64,000 nucleotides of DNA. Origin: Riptortus pedestris (Eukaryota > Arthropoda > Insecta > Hemiptera > Alydidae). The position numbers and the translations under genes were made by a program. Positions 22,461 to 32,990 of the stretch are shown here, piece by piece. The stretch covers positions 14,924,001-14,988,000 of the forward strand of contig CM032230.1 of assembly GCA_019009955.1 (NCBI GenBank). The letters are read 5' to 3'. Below the pieces are notes generated by a model. It ran no database searches. It saw only the letters and a list, made by a program, of their open reading frames with translations, and was not told the DNA's origin. Each line of letters starts with the position of its first letter. Position 1 is the stretch's first letter.

Positions 22461-23298
22461 TCTTCTATAAAACTGTGTGCTCAAAAAGTTATAATTGTTT
22501 TCTAAGTTGTATGTGTGCTCATTGGTTTTTACTTAAGGAAGACTTAATGGGGTTAAGTTAGCTACCCATGATAGTGGTTTAAGCTTTTTTCACCTGACAG
22601 GGGTTCTCCTACTTTCTGGGAGGAAAAGAAAAGAGAGATTTTTGTAATGCTTCTGCAGTTACAACCTCCTGCATAAAATTATCGCCTGCAGAAATCAAAT
22701 GGCCTGAACTCGCAGTCATTATGAAAATAGTGATTTTTAAGGATGACAAAAGTAAGAGTGAAGCCCTGAGCCAGAAGGAAAGATACGAGAATCACAGATT
22801 TCCTCGCCAAACTTCTATGATAGTGGAACATTACATTTATACTGTTTGTTGCACTATAAAATGCCCACCAGTTTTCCTTAATTCCTTTTTCGATAATAAA
22901 ATAAACTATTTTAATAGACATAAAATGGAAGCACATAAAGCATTACAGGTATGGGAGAGTGGTACAAATCCGCCACCCCTCGGCATCGTCTTTAAATGAC
23001 CCGCCAAGTTATCCCGACCAGTGCTGCTACTTAGCAGCCAATAAGACGAGCTTCGGTCAGTCCCGCTATTACGCCTCCGCGGTTAGTTGTTGTGCTGAGT
23101 AAATTTTTGATTATTTCAGACAATCTGAAGTTATTTTCGATTGACATTTAACTTGAGGTAAGTGACTGATAGTTCAAGTTAAAAACCTATTCATACATAA
23201 AATTTCTAGCTTAAGTATTGATGTAAGATAACTAAGTGGATTATTTAGACTTGACCCATCCATGTCTACGTTATAGCGACTACCCGCCATTTTGTGCT
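22461..23298. other. Unclassified sequence upstream of the pogo-like relic
   Basis: A GC-richer patch lies at 22960-23090. Two overlapping short frames at 22679-22999 lie on opposite strands and neither resembles a known protein. Confidence 0.3.
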
Positions 23299-24354
23299 TG
23301 TGGGGCAGTTCCACCACCAACGAGGGGGAATATCGCCATATGGCGGTATTGCCCCATTCAGTGTTTTATTTAAAAACTAAGCCATCTGAGTTTTTCGGAT
23401 GGTTCGATCTCGAGAATGAACGTCGCAGAAGGCGAAGTGGAGTGAAGATAACCTTAAAAAAGCCATTGAAGCAATCCAAAATGGCGTTTCTAAGAAAAGA
23501 GCAGCTTTGAACTTTGTAATACCAAGATCAACTTTGCGAGATTGTTTAAAGTCTGAAAGCTTAGTGAAGCCATTACTAGGCTGGAAGCTTATATTTTCTG
23601 CAGAGCAGGAAAACCAGATTGCTGACCACGTGATAATGATAGCAAAAATGTTCTATGGTATTACCGCAACTGAGCTGAGACGGTTAGCGTTCGATGTCGC
23701 CGAGAAACACGGAATAAAACATAATTTCAATAAGGATTGCAAAATGGCTGGTGTAGACTGGTTAAGAGGGTTTCTAAGCAGAAATAAGATTTTAATAAGG
23801 AAGCCAGAAGCCACTAGTTTGAATAGAGCAATAGGGTTCAATAAGAACGAGGTTGATTTATTCTTTGATAACCTGGGAGCCGTTTTAACCAAACATATGT
23901 TTCCCCCTAGCCGCATCTACAACATGGATGAGACAGGGATCTCAACTGTCCAAAAGCCTGGAAAGATTCTAGCACCCCTAGGACAAAAACAAGTTGGGAA
24001 CGGGGGAAAAATATTACTGTTGTGTGTGAAATGAGTGCATCAGGAGACTATGTTCCTCCATTGTTTATATATCCGAGGAAGCGGATGATCCCACTATTGA
24101 TGAGAGGAGGACCACCTGGTGCCATATACCGGTGCTTCCATAGTGGCTGGACCTAGAAGTAATGATCTTTTGTTTATCTACAAGAGACTCTTATGTTCAT
24201 TATAGACTATGACTTCTTTTTATTTATAGACAGACTTTATAGCCACAATTATTATTATAGGAAATAATGTGTAATTTTAAATAAAATGTGAATTCTTGAT
24301 GTTTTTACAGCCACCCTTAGCTATTTTAAACACGTGACGGAATTACCCCACAGC
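23299..24354 (+). mobile_element. pogo/Tigger-like transposon relic
   Basis: The proposed ends are TGTGGGGCAGTTCC at 23299 and, on the other strand, TGTGGGGTAATTCC ending near 24354. The inner sequence encodes the start of a pogo-superfamily transposase. The element is about 1.06 kb and internally deleted. Terminal repeats this short could be coincidence, so the boundaries are less certain than the coding identity. Confidence 0.5.
23420..24150 (+). pseudogene. pogo-type transposase, frameshifted and truncated
   Basis: Upstream of the first Met, the frame already reads [20 protein letters not shown], a psq-type helix-turn-helix start. The centre has a CENP-B-like second DNA-binding part ([12 protein letters not shown]). 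[12 protein letters not shown] carries the first catalytic Asp of the DDE domain. After [11 protein letters not shown] the frame is lost by one base; the next frame resumes with [20 protein letters not shown], the usual continuation. The rest of the DDE domain, with the other two acidic residues, is missing. It cannot catalyse transposition. This is a relic, not a host gene, unless the N-terminal DNA-binding part is expressed. Confidence 0.85.
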
Positions 24355-24806
24355 CGTCGTCGTTCTGGAGGCTTCCTGAAGTTCCTCGCAATTAGCCCTA
24401 GAAGCTTCCTGGAATTCTTGTCTGACTTCCGCTAAAATTTTCTCGCTGTTACTTTTAGAAGCTTCTTCTAATTTCTTGTCTTACTTCCGCTAAGATTTTC
24501 TCGCTGTTACTTTTAGAAGCTTCTTCTAATTTCTCGTAATTAGCTCTGGAAGCTTCCAAAAGTTTCTGGTTATTTTCCATCATAGCGGCTAAAATTGCAT
24601 TTAAGTCTAAATTGCTGCTTGACATAGGAGTACTTACAGCAATGTCTTCTTTATCGTCAAACTCGTGTGTACTTATATCTATTCCTCGTCTTTGGAATTC
24701 ATCTGTCAACCGCCTTTGTAATTCAGCCTTATTTCCTGTTGTTGGCAGATCCAGTTTAGCCAGCTCCTTCTTCAGCTGTTCCACTTTTAGTTCTTCAAAC
24801 TTCATT
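24355..24806 (-). pseudogene. SAP-domain gag-like fragment of an LTR retrotransposon
   Basis: On the - strand the frame begins at Met 24805 (MKFEELKVEQLKKELAK). A SAP-type helix pair (LKVEQLKKELAKLDLP then NKAELQRRL) is followed by an acidic stretch and a coiled coil (NYEKLEEASKSNSEKIL). The SAP motif is a nucleic-acid-binding fold. The frame stops at 24455, where a coding stretch near the coiled coil has been tandemly duplicated (24430-24530). No nucleocapsid, protease or RT follows. It starts about 40 bases after the LTR end and a primer-binding-like site, so it is the 5' end of a retrotransposon gag rather than a host gene. The longer open frame that starts inside the LTR should be ignored. 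Confidence 0.65.
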
Positions 24807-24847
24807 TTTGTTGATTTTAATTTTGCAATCCCACTTCTGACACCAGT

Positions 24848-25408
24848 TGTTACGTTTTTTATTACCAAAACCAGTAATAAACGTTTTTAATAAGAGTTCG
24901 TTTGGATTGCAAAATTAAATACTCGCAAGTTTCACAGTTTTTATCACTGCAAAAATTTATTTCACAATGCACAATAAACTTGGTGATTATTCTTAATTAC
25001 TACTCACAGTATACACTGATAGCGTTACTGTTCTTCAATGAGTCACAGTCCAATAATTCACTGAAATTCACAAAAAGACGGCACTGCACTGTCTTAAACA
25101 CGGCACTAAACTGTTACTTACAGTCACGGCACAACACTATTCTTCTTATAAAAACACTTTACCGCACTGTACTAAGTCGCACTGTAGCACTGATGTGAAC
25201 ATCAAGACAGGAGAGAATAAAACTGCCTCGCTCCCAGCAGGCCCTCTATATATCGTAGCGGCATACATCAAAGGGGAATTGTCTAGTTCATTCGACGTCT
25301 GGTTGGAAGGTACTGGTCAGACCTAGAACATTCTTTCGGTCTCTTTGATCTACGTCACACTTTCCAAATACGCGACTCTCTCTGAAGGATTCATCTATTT
25401 AGTTTTCC

Positions 25409-25413
<5 letters not shown>
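24848..25413 (-). mobile_element. LTR (5' LTR of a truncated provirus)
   Basis: Read on the - strand, it starts TGTTGGGAAAACTAAATAG at 25413 and ends CGTAACA at 24848 (566 bp). Directly after it comes TGGTGTCAGAAGTGGGA, which resembles a primer-binding site; its first nine bases match CCA plus the acceptor end of a tRNA-Leu type. A TATATAGAGGG box lies at about 25243-25253. Related solo LTRs are at 46085-46691 and 58680-60898. Confidence 0.8.

Positions 25414-25482
<69 letters not shown>
25414..25482. repeat. (TA)n microsatellite
   Basis: An uninterrupted TA array directly after the LTR end. Confidence 0.95.
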
Positions 25483-25484
<2 letters not shown>

Positions 25485-25639
25485 CTAATATTGCTTTCTT
25501 TTCTCTGTAGTGTACATTTTATTTTATATTTACAAGATACTTGTACCACTTATGATGTATTTTTTTGTCTGTAAATTCGTTATTTTTGTTTGCTATATCT
25601 ATCGAGACTAAAACTTAACTACATGAAAATTGTTATTAT

Positions 25640-26052
25640 TTATTATTACTAACACCTTCCTTATAATAAGCTTATACAAACATTTCTAGGAAAGATAATG
25701 GAGGTGGGTTGTGTTATAGGGGAGGCCTGAAACAAAAATATTTCGTATTTCGGCTTTTGACTTATTTGGTTTCAATAAAATTATTTTTTTATGTAAGAAG
25801 ATTAATAAGGAGAAAATATTGACATACATTAATTAAAGAGGGAGGTACCTGGTATTTTATTGAAATGAAGTGTTGAGCAAATTTCTCTAAATAACAAAAT
25901 AAACAACTTTTGTTCGGCAAAAAGCAATAAACGAAATATCGCTATTTTTAATTTCATAGCCTAAAGTCTAAGTTGGGCTAGTAGTAATATACATACCAAG
26001 TTTCATCATTCGGTTCATGAAATTCCCGGGCGAAGCCGAGTACCTTAGCTAG
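25640..26052 (+). mobile_element. Rearranged Helitron fragment with intact 3' end
   Basis: The 3' end CCCGGGCGAAGCCGAG, then TACCTTAG and CTAG, is the Helitron terminus with one hairpin mismatch. Internal modules are partly inverted: AACAAAATAAACAACTTTTG and CTAAAGTCTAAGTTGGGCTA are in the opposite orientation to those in the full copies. It abuts the next Helitron through a few TA units. Confidence 0.65.
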
Positions 26053-26060
26053 TATATATA

Positions 26061-27097
26061 TCTATATCTATATATATAAATAAAATTGTAACCTCTGTCT
26101 GTACATTGATTTTTTTTTCCAAAATTTCACGATAACTATTCGTTTCACATTTCATAGACATCATAACTGCAGTTTGTTTCTTTCGTGTCTGTTTGTTTGT
26201 TACCTTTTCACGCATAAACGGCTGAACCGAATTTTATGAAACTGGGTATGTATATCAATACTAACCCAACTTAGACTTTAGGCTATATTAATATTCTCTG
26301 AGACGAATAGGAGTGGGGGTTATAAGGGAGGCCCGAAATTAAAAATAGCGATATTTCATTTCCTATTGGTTTTTCGGCAAATATGCATATGATAAAAGTT
26401 GTTTATTTTGTTATTTAGAGTAACTTTTATCATATACTCTTTCGTCGTATATCGAAGTGTAAATGCGCTATACGCTAAAAAGTATAGCGGGAGTCAACAA
26501 TATTATTTGGCACAAAAGACTCAACCGAACTAAATAAAACTCGGTATGTGTATTAGCACTAACGCCTTCATTATAATAAGCCATATCAACATTTCTAGGG
26601 ACGGGCAGGAGTGGGAGTTATAAGGGAGGCCTGAAATAAAAATTCGCGATATTTCATTGTCTATTAGTTTTTCGACAAACATGCACATAACAAAAGTTGT
26701 TTACTTTGTTATTTAGATTAACTTTTGTTTTATACATTTCTCCAGGAACAATGTGTGGAACAAGTAATTTGCGTAGAAATATTGATATGCTCAACATTTT
26801 ATTCCAACCTGGGTACCTCACATGGAAAAATAATTCAAATCTACGTTAATATTTTGTGTTTAATAACTGAAATCTATGTATAATGCACAGGAGACGGGAA
26901 ATATTACAATATGGAGGACAGTGAAGTCTTAAATAAAATATTAATTTTATTATTAACAAATGCCAACAACGGGTATAAACCCTAAACACTGGAACGGGTA
27001 AATGTCAAAATAGTGTGCAAAATAAAGCCTTACCAAAAAAATACCATCAACATTCAGCCTCAAATCAATTCCCGGGCGAAGCCGGGTATCTGAGCTA

Positions 27098-27098
<1 letters not shown>
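26061..27098 (+). mobile_element. Non-autonomous Helitron, copy 2
   Basis: The 5' TCTATATC... start runs into AAATTGTAACCTCTGTCTG. The 3' end is CCCGGGCGAAGCCGGG, TATCTGAG, CTAG, followed by T. It contains the same GGGTTATAAGGGAGGCC modules as copy 1 and is followed by a long (TA)n array (27099-27173). Confidence 0.82.

Positions 27099-27173
<75 letters not shown>
27099..27173. repeat. (TA)n microsatellite
   Basis: A pure TA array of about 75 bases at the 3' edge of the Helitron. It was probably the insertion target. Confidence 0.95.
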
Positions 27174-27176
<3 letters not shown>

Positions 27177-27504
27177 CCTTCTAGCATTCATTTATTTGGA
27201 GTAACATATAATGCTTCAACCAATCTTTTGTTTGGAGCAACATATATTATACTTTAATTAGAAATTGGCCAAAAGTAACATTTTATTTCAAATAATCAAT
27301 TTTGTTTTACAACATAGTTACAATTGTTTTAACACTGCCCATTCCCCATTTACAAACATACTTTTTGTATTACAGTATTTTTATAATATTTAAACATTGC
27401 AATAAATGGATAAAAGAAACGATGGTTGTTAACAACTGTATATATTTAAGTTATTGTTAATGTATTAAATAATTTAGGAGAAATGTCTTTGAGAGGAGGC
27501 AGCT

Positions 27505-28761
27505 CTATAGTCCACCCTTTGACTCTAGGAACTCTGCCACTTCTTGATCATTATTCCACTCGCTCCAGTATAGAGGAGTGTGCCCATTACAATCCCTAGA
27601 GTTGATGTCAGCTCCTCTATCTATTAGTAGCTGGACTATAGACAGGTGGCCTCTACGTGCAGCATAGTGGAGGGGAGTTTTATCATCGTCAGCCCTAGAG
27701 TTGATGTCAGCTCCCCTATCAACCAGAAGCTGGACTACAGGGAGGCGAACTTCATAGGCTGCAAAGTGGAGGGGAGTCCAATCATGACTAGCAATACAGT
27801 TGATATCAGCCCCTCTGTCTAGGAGCAGCTGGACTACAGGTAAGTGGCCTAGCTCTGCTGCCATGTGGAGGGGAGTCTTACCAGAAACACCTGTAGAGTT
27901 GATGTCAGCTCCTCTATCTATCAGTAGCTGGACTATAGCCAGGAGTCCTCTAGATGCAGCATAGTGGAGGGGAGTTCCTTCAACCTCAGCCCTAGAGTTG
28001 ATGTCAGCTCCCCTATCCACCAGAAGCTGGACTACAGGGAGGTGGCCTTCACAGGCAAAAAGGAGGGCAAAGTGGAGGGGAGTTTCATCAGCATCAGTCC
28101 TAGAGTTGATATCAGCCCCTCTGTCTAGGAGCAGCTGGACTGTAAGGAGGTGGCCTTGCTTTGCAGCATAGTGGAGGGGAGTCCAATCATCACTATCACC
28201 ACAGCTCATATCCGCCCCTCTGTCTAGGAGCAGCTGGACTGTAAGGAGGTGGTAATAAGCTACAGCATAGAGGAGGGGAGTCCATTCCTCGCTAGTACAG
28301 TTGATGTCAGCCCCTCTGTCTAGCAGCAGCTGGACTGTAAGGTGGTGGCCTCGCTCTGCTGCCAAGTGGAGGGGAGTCTCATCATCCACATCCCTACAGT
28401 TGATCTCAGCTCCTCTATCTAGCAGCAGCTGGACTACAGGTAAGTGGCCTCCCTCAGCTGCATAGTGGAGAGGACTATAACTACATCTACCCTCGACATT
28501 AATGTGCATACCAAGATCTAACAGCCAAGATACAGCAGCCTCATTTCCAGCCTCTGCAGCCAAGTGCACAGCTGTATTCTTATCTTTAGTTTTAGCATTT
28601 ATATTTGGTCCACCATTCTCCCTGAGCAAGTCAAGGCTCTTCACATCGCCCTTTATTAGAGCATCTGCCACTAGTTTGAATAATTTTTCCGGAGCATTGG
28701 GTATCACTGTCTTTACCAGCTCCTTATCCAATCTCTCAGGATCTTCTACCTTCCTGATGGC
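27505..28761 (-). CDS. Terminal ankyrin exon B of the second ankyrin locus
   Basis: The exon starts at 28761 after a TTTACTTTTAG acceptor (AG 28763-28762) with GCC ATC AGG AAG, and runs in phase 0 to a stop at 27505 (418 codons). It begins AIRKVEDPERLDKEL, then VIPNAPEKL, nearly the same as exon A at 33670. About eleven ankyrin repeats follow with very uniform sequence (PVVQLLLDRGADIN and variants); one carries a three-residue insertion. The last is a divergent half repeat (HTPLYWSEWN) ending ESKGGL. The TTG often read as a start (28731) is an internal Leu codon. It is either an alternative last exon of the gene whose 5' exons are at 36971-41621, or the last exon of a duplicated gene whose other exons are not visible. 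Confidence 0.85.
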   Translation of the reverse strand, partial: AIRKVEDPERLDKELVKTVIPNAPEKLFKLVADALIKGDVKSLDLLRENGGPNINAKTKDKNTAVHLAAEAGNEAAVSWLLDLGMHINVEGRCSYSPLHYAAEGGHLPVVQLLLDRGAEINCRDVDDETPLHLAAERGHHLTVQLLLDRGADINCTSEEWTPLLYAVAYYHLLTVQLLLDRGADMSCGDSDDWTPLHYAAKQGHLLTVQLLLDRGADINSRTDADETPLHFALLFACEGHLPVVQLLVDRGADINSRAEVEGTPLHYAASRGLLAIVQLLIDRGADINSTGVSGKTPLHMAAELGHLPVVQLLLDRGADINCIASHDWTPLHFAAYEVRLPVVQLLVDRGADINSRADDDKTPLHYAARRGHLSIVQLLIDRGADINSRDCNGHTPLYWSEWNNDQEVAEFLESKGGL

Positions 28762-28954
28762 CTAAAAGTAAAGAGCAAAAACATTCTGTTATGATGTAAT
28801 ACGTTAATTATGCATAGTCTAAAGAAAAATATGTTTATAGTGATAAAATATAAACCATACTGAGAATAGACCTAAATGATGTTCATAGCAATTGATCCAT
28901 AAAAGCAATTATTTATCAATAGCCAGTAATGATTGGGATAATGTCTGCTCAGTA
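28762..28954 (-). other. Intron sequence duplicated from the exon A locus
   Basis: Stretches such as CATACTGAGAATAGA and GTAATGATTGGGATAATG match the intron just upstream of exon A (33670-33860) with scattered differences. Confidence 0.6.
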
Positions 28955-29355
28955 TTAACAGTTTGACTGCCCATTCCGCCTCAGGGCGTGAAGTGTGGCG
29001 AAGAGGGGATGCCCGTCACGCCAAAGGGCGGGAACGGTTCATACCGCGTTCCACGAGTTAGTGTGACTCGCATCTGCCTGAGAGCGTTGTATCGCACGGG
29101 CGTCGCGCCAAATTTCAAATTTTGCTAACGCTCTCGGGCATGATGGGTACCTAAGATGGAAATTCCTTCCTAGGTGCCCGTCACGCTTAAAGGAGTAATT
29201 TTTATTTCCTCCCTTTTTTAACCCCCACATTAGATTTACAACAAATATCATTGGTTTTTTAAAAATATTTATGCATATTTCAAGTCAAATAACACGAAAA
29301 ATGTAATGGGCCTCCAACCAAATTCACTTATTTTTGTGGGCAGTCAAACTGTTAA
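28955..29355. mobile_element. piggyBac-type MITE
   Basis: TTAA at 28955-28958 and at 29352-29355 flank perfect 15-bp inverted ends, CAGTTTGACTGCCCA. The 393-bp interior is GC-richer than its surroundings at the left and has no transposase. TTAA target duplication is diagnostic of piggyBac. The paralogous intron at 33860-33880 lacks the element. Confidence 0.85.
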
Positions 29356-29459
29356 TGAATACTGACCTGAACAAGGTCTATTCCATGATAACTAAAGAGA
29401 TATATCAATTGATTTGTTTGAACAACATATGTTGCTTCAAGCATTCATTTGTTTGATGG

Positions 29460-30122
29460 CACACAATTTGGAGCTATTCACACCCTTCATCAAATAACCA
29501 AATGGTAAAAAATACTCCAAATTGTTGACTGTAATACATCTTTATAATTATAATTGCTGCTGGGCAATATCACTAATGCAAAAGGAAATGTAAAAATAAG
29601 TGTAATAAATAAAATAGGAACTATTAAAACAGAGAAAATTTTGAACAGGAAAAGAAAAGTTAAAAAAGAAACAAAAACAGAACATGAATAATTAACAAAA
29701 GAGAAAAAAAAAATGAAGGCAAAGAATAATGTTAAATTCAAATACCAAAAAATAAATAGGAATTTATTTAAAAGTTTCTAAAATGATACACAAGCATTCC
29801 AAATCACACATTCATGCACAAAATTTAATTTTACATTATATATGGAATTAAACCTTCATGGCTATACTTCTCTGAAACCAGGAAGAGAGTGAGTATTGTA
29901 TAGATGTTCTTGTTTTAAATATGTTAACAAAGCGTCCAGATATGTACTTTTGCCATTCAGAAGAGCATCCAGATTGTAAAGTAGGCTTATGATATGCCGT
30001 CTTCTGCAGTCAGTAAGAAAGTGTTTTATATTGAGTAGTTTATTACATAGGGAACAAGTTGGTGGTTCGGATTTTGCTATAAGGTACTTATGCGTTAGAT
30101 GGGAATGGCCATGTCGCAGTCA
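29460..30122 (-). pseudogene. 3' fragment of a non-LTR retrotransposon (LINE)
   Basis: On the - strand the sequence reads through the end of a LINE ORF2: HGHSHLTHKYL-like residues followed by a PPTCSLCNKLL-like zinc-knuckle stretch, with frame breaks. It continues into a 3' UTR that matches the + strand fragment at 62313-62650. Such C-terminal segments follow the RNase H domain in Jockey-type LINEs. 5' truncated; not functional. Confidence 0.6.
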
Positions 30123-31620
30123 TGAGAAAATGAGGTCCGTTCAAAACTGTGTGTGTATGTGTATGTATATATATATATATATATATCTATATATATATAA
30201 AATTGTAACCTCTGTCTGTACATTGATTTTTTTCGCGAAATTTCACGATAACTTTTCGTTTCACATGTCATAGACACCATATCTGCATTTTGTTTCTTTC
30301 GTGTATGTTTGTTTGTTTGTTTGTTTGTTTGTTTGTTTGTTTGTTACCTTTTCACGCATAAACGGCTGAACCGAATTTTATGAAACTTGGTATGTATATT
30401 ACTACTAACCCAACTTAGACTTTAGGCTATATTAATTTTCTCTGAGATGAACAGGAGTGGGGGTTATAAGGGAAGCCTGAAATTAAAAATATCGATATTT
30501 CGTTTTCTATTGGTTTTTCGGCAAATATGCACATAACAAAAGTTGTTTATTTAGTTATTTAGAGTAACTTTTGTTATATACACTTTTGTCGTATGCCGAA
30601 GTTTAAATGCGTTATACCCTAAAAATTATAGCGGGAGTCAACAATATTATTTGCCAAAAAAGACTCCACCGAACTAAATAAAACCCGGTATGTGTATTAG
30701 CAGTGAGGCCTTCATTATAATAAGCCATACCAACATTTCTATGTACGGGCAGGAGTGGGGGTTATAAGGGAAGCCTGAAATTAAAAATAGCGATATTTCG
30801 TTTCCTATTGGTTTTTCCGCAAATATAAACATAAAAAAAGTTGTTTATTTTGTTATTCGGAGTAACTTTTGTTATATACACTTTTGTCGTATAACTAAGT
30901 ATAAATGAGTTATACGTTAAAACTTTAGCGGGCACTAACGGCTGAACCGAACTTAACAAAGCTCGGTATGTCAATTAGCAATAATTCTTCCATGATTATA
31001 AGTTATATTAAAATTTTTAGGTTCGAACGGGAGGGGAGTTATAAGGGAGGCCTGAAATAAAAATTCACATTTACATGTATAAGAAACGGGAAATATAAAA
31101 ATATCGAAGACTGTGAAGAATTATCGAACAAATAATTCTATTATTAGCAAATCACCGGCAACGACGGGTATCAATCCTAAACACTGGGACGGGTAATGTC
31201 AAAATATTGTGCAATGTAAAGCCTGCTAAAAAATACCACCATTCAGCCTCAAATGAATTCCCGGGCGAAGCCGGGTATCTGAGCTAGTATATATATATAT
31301 TTGTCTGTTACCGTTCTAGTGGTAGCAATTATTGTTTAATCGTTACCAAATTCGATATTTAGTCGTTTTATGTAAAAAGAAAGATCAAGTTCGTTAACGG
31401 GTGAAATCGGACCAGGGGGAGGGGGAGTTTAGAGGGGACAATTTTGAAAATTTAAAATATCTCCGTTACTATACATCGAATCGAAAAAATGTATAGAATC
31501 AATCTTATAGCAAATTAAATTTACTATAAATATTGTTCTATACATTTATTTCTTATCTTGAATATTAACCGAGATATTTGCATTTTTCAGTTTTCAGCCT
31601 TCTGCAAACCCCCACTTCTG
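30118..31620. repeat. Family F element split by a Helitron
   Basis: The left piece GAGGTCCGTTCAAAACTG (30130 on) leads into (TA)n. After the Helitron, the F body resumes at TTTGTCTGTTACCGTTCTAG (31300) and runs through AGATATTTGCATTTTTCAG to about 31620. Confidence 0.65.
30186..31287 (+). mobile_element. Non-autonomous Helitron, copy 3
   Basis: It starts TCTATATATATATAAAATTG at 30186 and ends with the CCCGGGCGAAGCCGGG hairpin, TATCTGAG and CTAG at 31287, with T after it. A (GTTT)n run at 30308-30345 is an internal expansion. It has one fewer 3' module than copies 1 and 2. Confidence 0.85.
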
Positions 31621-31797
31621 TAAATAATGTGTTGTTTGTTATTAATTTCTTTTAGTCCCAAATATATCGCTTCTTGTTTAGCAGTGTAGTTACTTGAGCT
31701 GTTTGGGAGACAAAGCTTGTGAACAGTGTTTTCAAGAATGTCGGCTGAACAACATTTGTTATCTTATTTAGAACCATCTGTGTAAATGAATAATATA

Positions 31798-31798
31798 A

Positions 31799-31864
<66 letters not shown>
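31798..31864. repeat. Palindromic (TG)n(TA)n(CA)n microsatellite
   Basis: TG repeats, then TA repeats, then CA repeats form an almost perfect inverted repeat that can fold into one hairpin. Confidence 0.9.
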
Positions 31865-31867
<3 letters not shown>

Positions 31868-31894
31868 CCTTCCTATTATCAAATATATTAAAAA

Positions 31895-32230
31895 TTGCAG
31901 TCACAATTTTTGTTTGATTGTTACCCAACTCAATATTAAATCGTTTTATTCAAAAATAAGGATCAAGTTCAGTAATGGTAAAATCAGACCAGAGGGAGAG
32001 GAGTTAGAGAGGGGAATTTTGAAAATTTAAAATACCTCCGTTACTATATGGATCGAATAATTGTATAGAACTAATATTATTAAAAAATCTATGTTCTATA
32101 AATCTTGTTATATACACATTTTCAATATCTTTAATATTAGCTGAGATATTGGCATTTTTTTAGATTTCGGCCATCAGTAAACCCCTACTTTCAGTCATCG
32201 CACGTGAAGAATAAGCCAATATATCATAAA
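31895..32230. repeat. Family F fragment
   Basis: This holds the TTGTTTGATTGTTACC, AAAATACCTCCGTTACTATA and GCTGAGATATTGGCATTTTT segments in the usual order. The terminal palindrome is missing. Confidence 0.55.
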
Positions 32231-32454
32231 CCATCTTATTTCAAGCTGAAATTCCAAATTTTGTGTTAAAAAAATCTTTTCTAGATGAGATATATGCCCC
32301 TCGGTGACAAACTTTTTATAATACTTAAAAATTGGTAGAAATGAATAAAAGAAGCAATGTTTAATAAAAATATCTATTTACATTAATAACAATATAGGAT
32401 AAATATTTTAGAAGAGAGGGAGGTAGAACAGAGGAAGGAGTCTGGTCTACATTC

Positions 32455-32990
32455 CAGACATTGACTCTAGCAAGTTTGCAACAACTCAAAGACTGGTAAA
32501 CCTCTTCCAGGATAGAAGTGTCCATCCGTTAACTCTAGTAACACTGTCACAGCTCGATGATTACTCAACCTGCTCCAGGATAGAGGAGTCCATCCGTTGA
32601 CTCTAGTAACTCTGTCACAGCTCGATGATTACTCAACCTGCTCCAGGATAGAGGAGTCCATCCGTTGACTCTAGTAACTCTGTCACAGCTCGATGATTAC
32701 TCAACCTGCTCCAGGATAGAGGAGTCCATCCGTTGACTCTAGTAACTCTGTCACAGCTCGATGATTACTCAACCTGCTCCAGGATAGAGGAGTCCATCCG
32801 TTGATTCTATTTCACTCTGTCCGATAGCTAAACCTGCTTCAGGATAGAGGGGGCCACCCTTTTCCTCTAGCAATTCTCCCTCTGCTTGATAATTGCACAA
32901 CCTGCTCAAGGATTCATGAGTCCACCCCTCGACTCTAGCAACTCACTCACTGCTTTATGATTGTGCACGGAGCTCGTGACTAGAGGAGTA
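32455..32990. repeat. 68-bp tandem repeat derived from the ankyrin coding end
   Basis: Near-identical 68-bp units (32520-32812) contain GTCACAGCTCGATGATTACT and CAACCTGCTCCAGGATAGAG. Degenerate units extend on both sides, including one that overlaps the coding end of exon A. On the - strand each unit can read WTPLSWSRLSNHRAVTELL, the same fold end as GFTPLVTSSVHNHKAVSELL in exon A. As 68 is not a multiple of 3, the frame is lost at every unit junction. Confidence 0.85.

Noticed and set aside
24455..24868. SAP-domain host protein starting at 24868
   Set aside because: The first 21 codons lie in the LTR end and primer-binding-like site, so the frame belongs to a retrotransposon.
28731..28731. 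TTG at 28731 (and 33640) as translation starts of separate ankyrin proteins
   Set aside because: Both frames continue upstream to good acceptor sites with matching lead sequence. TTG starts are not expected here.
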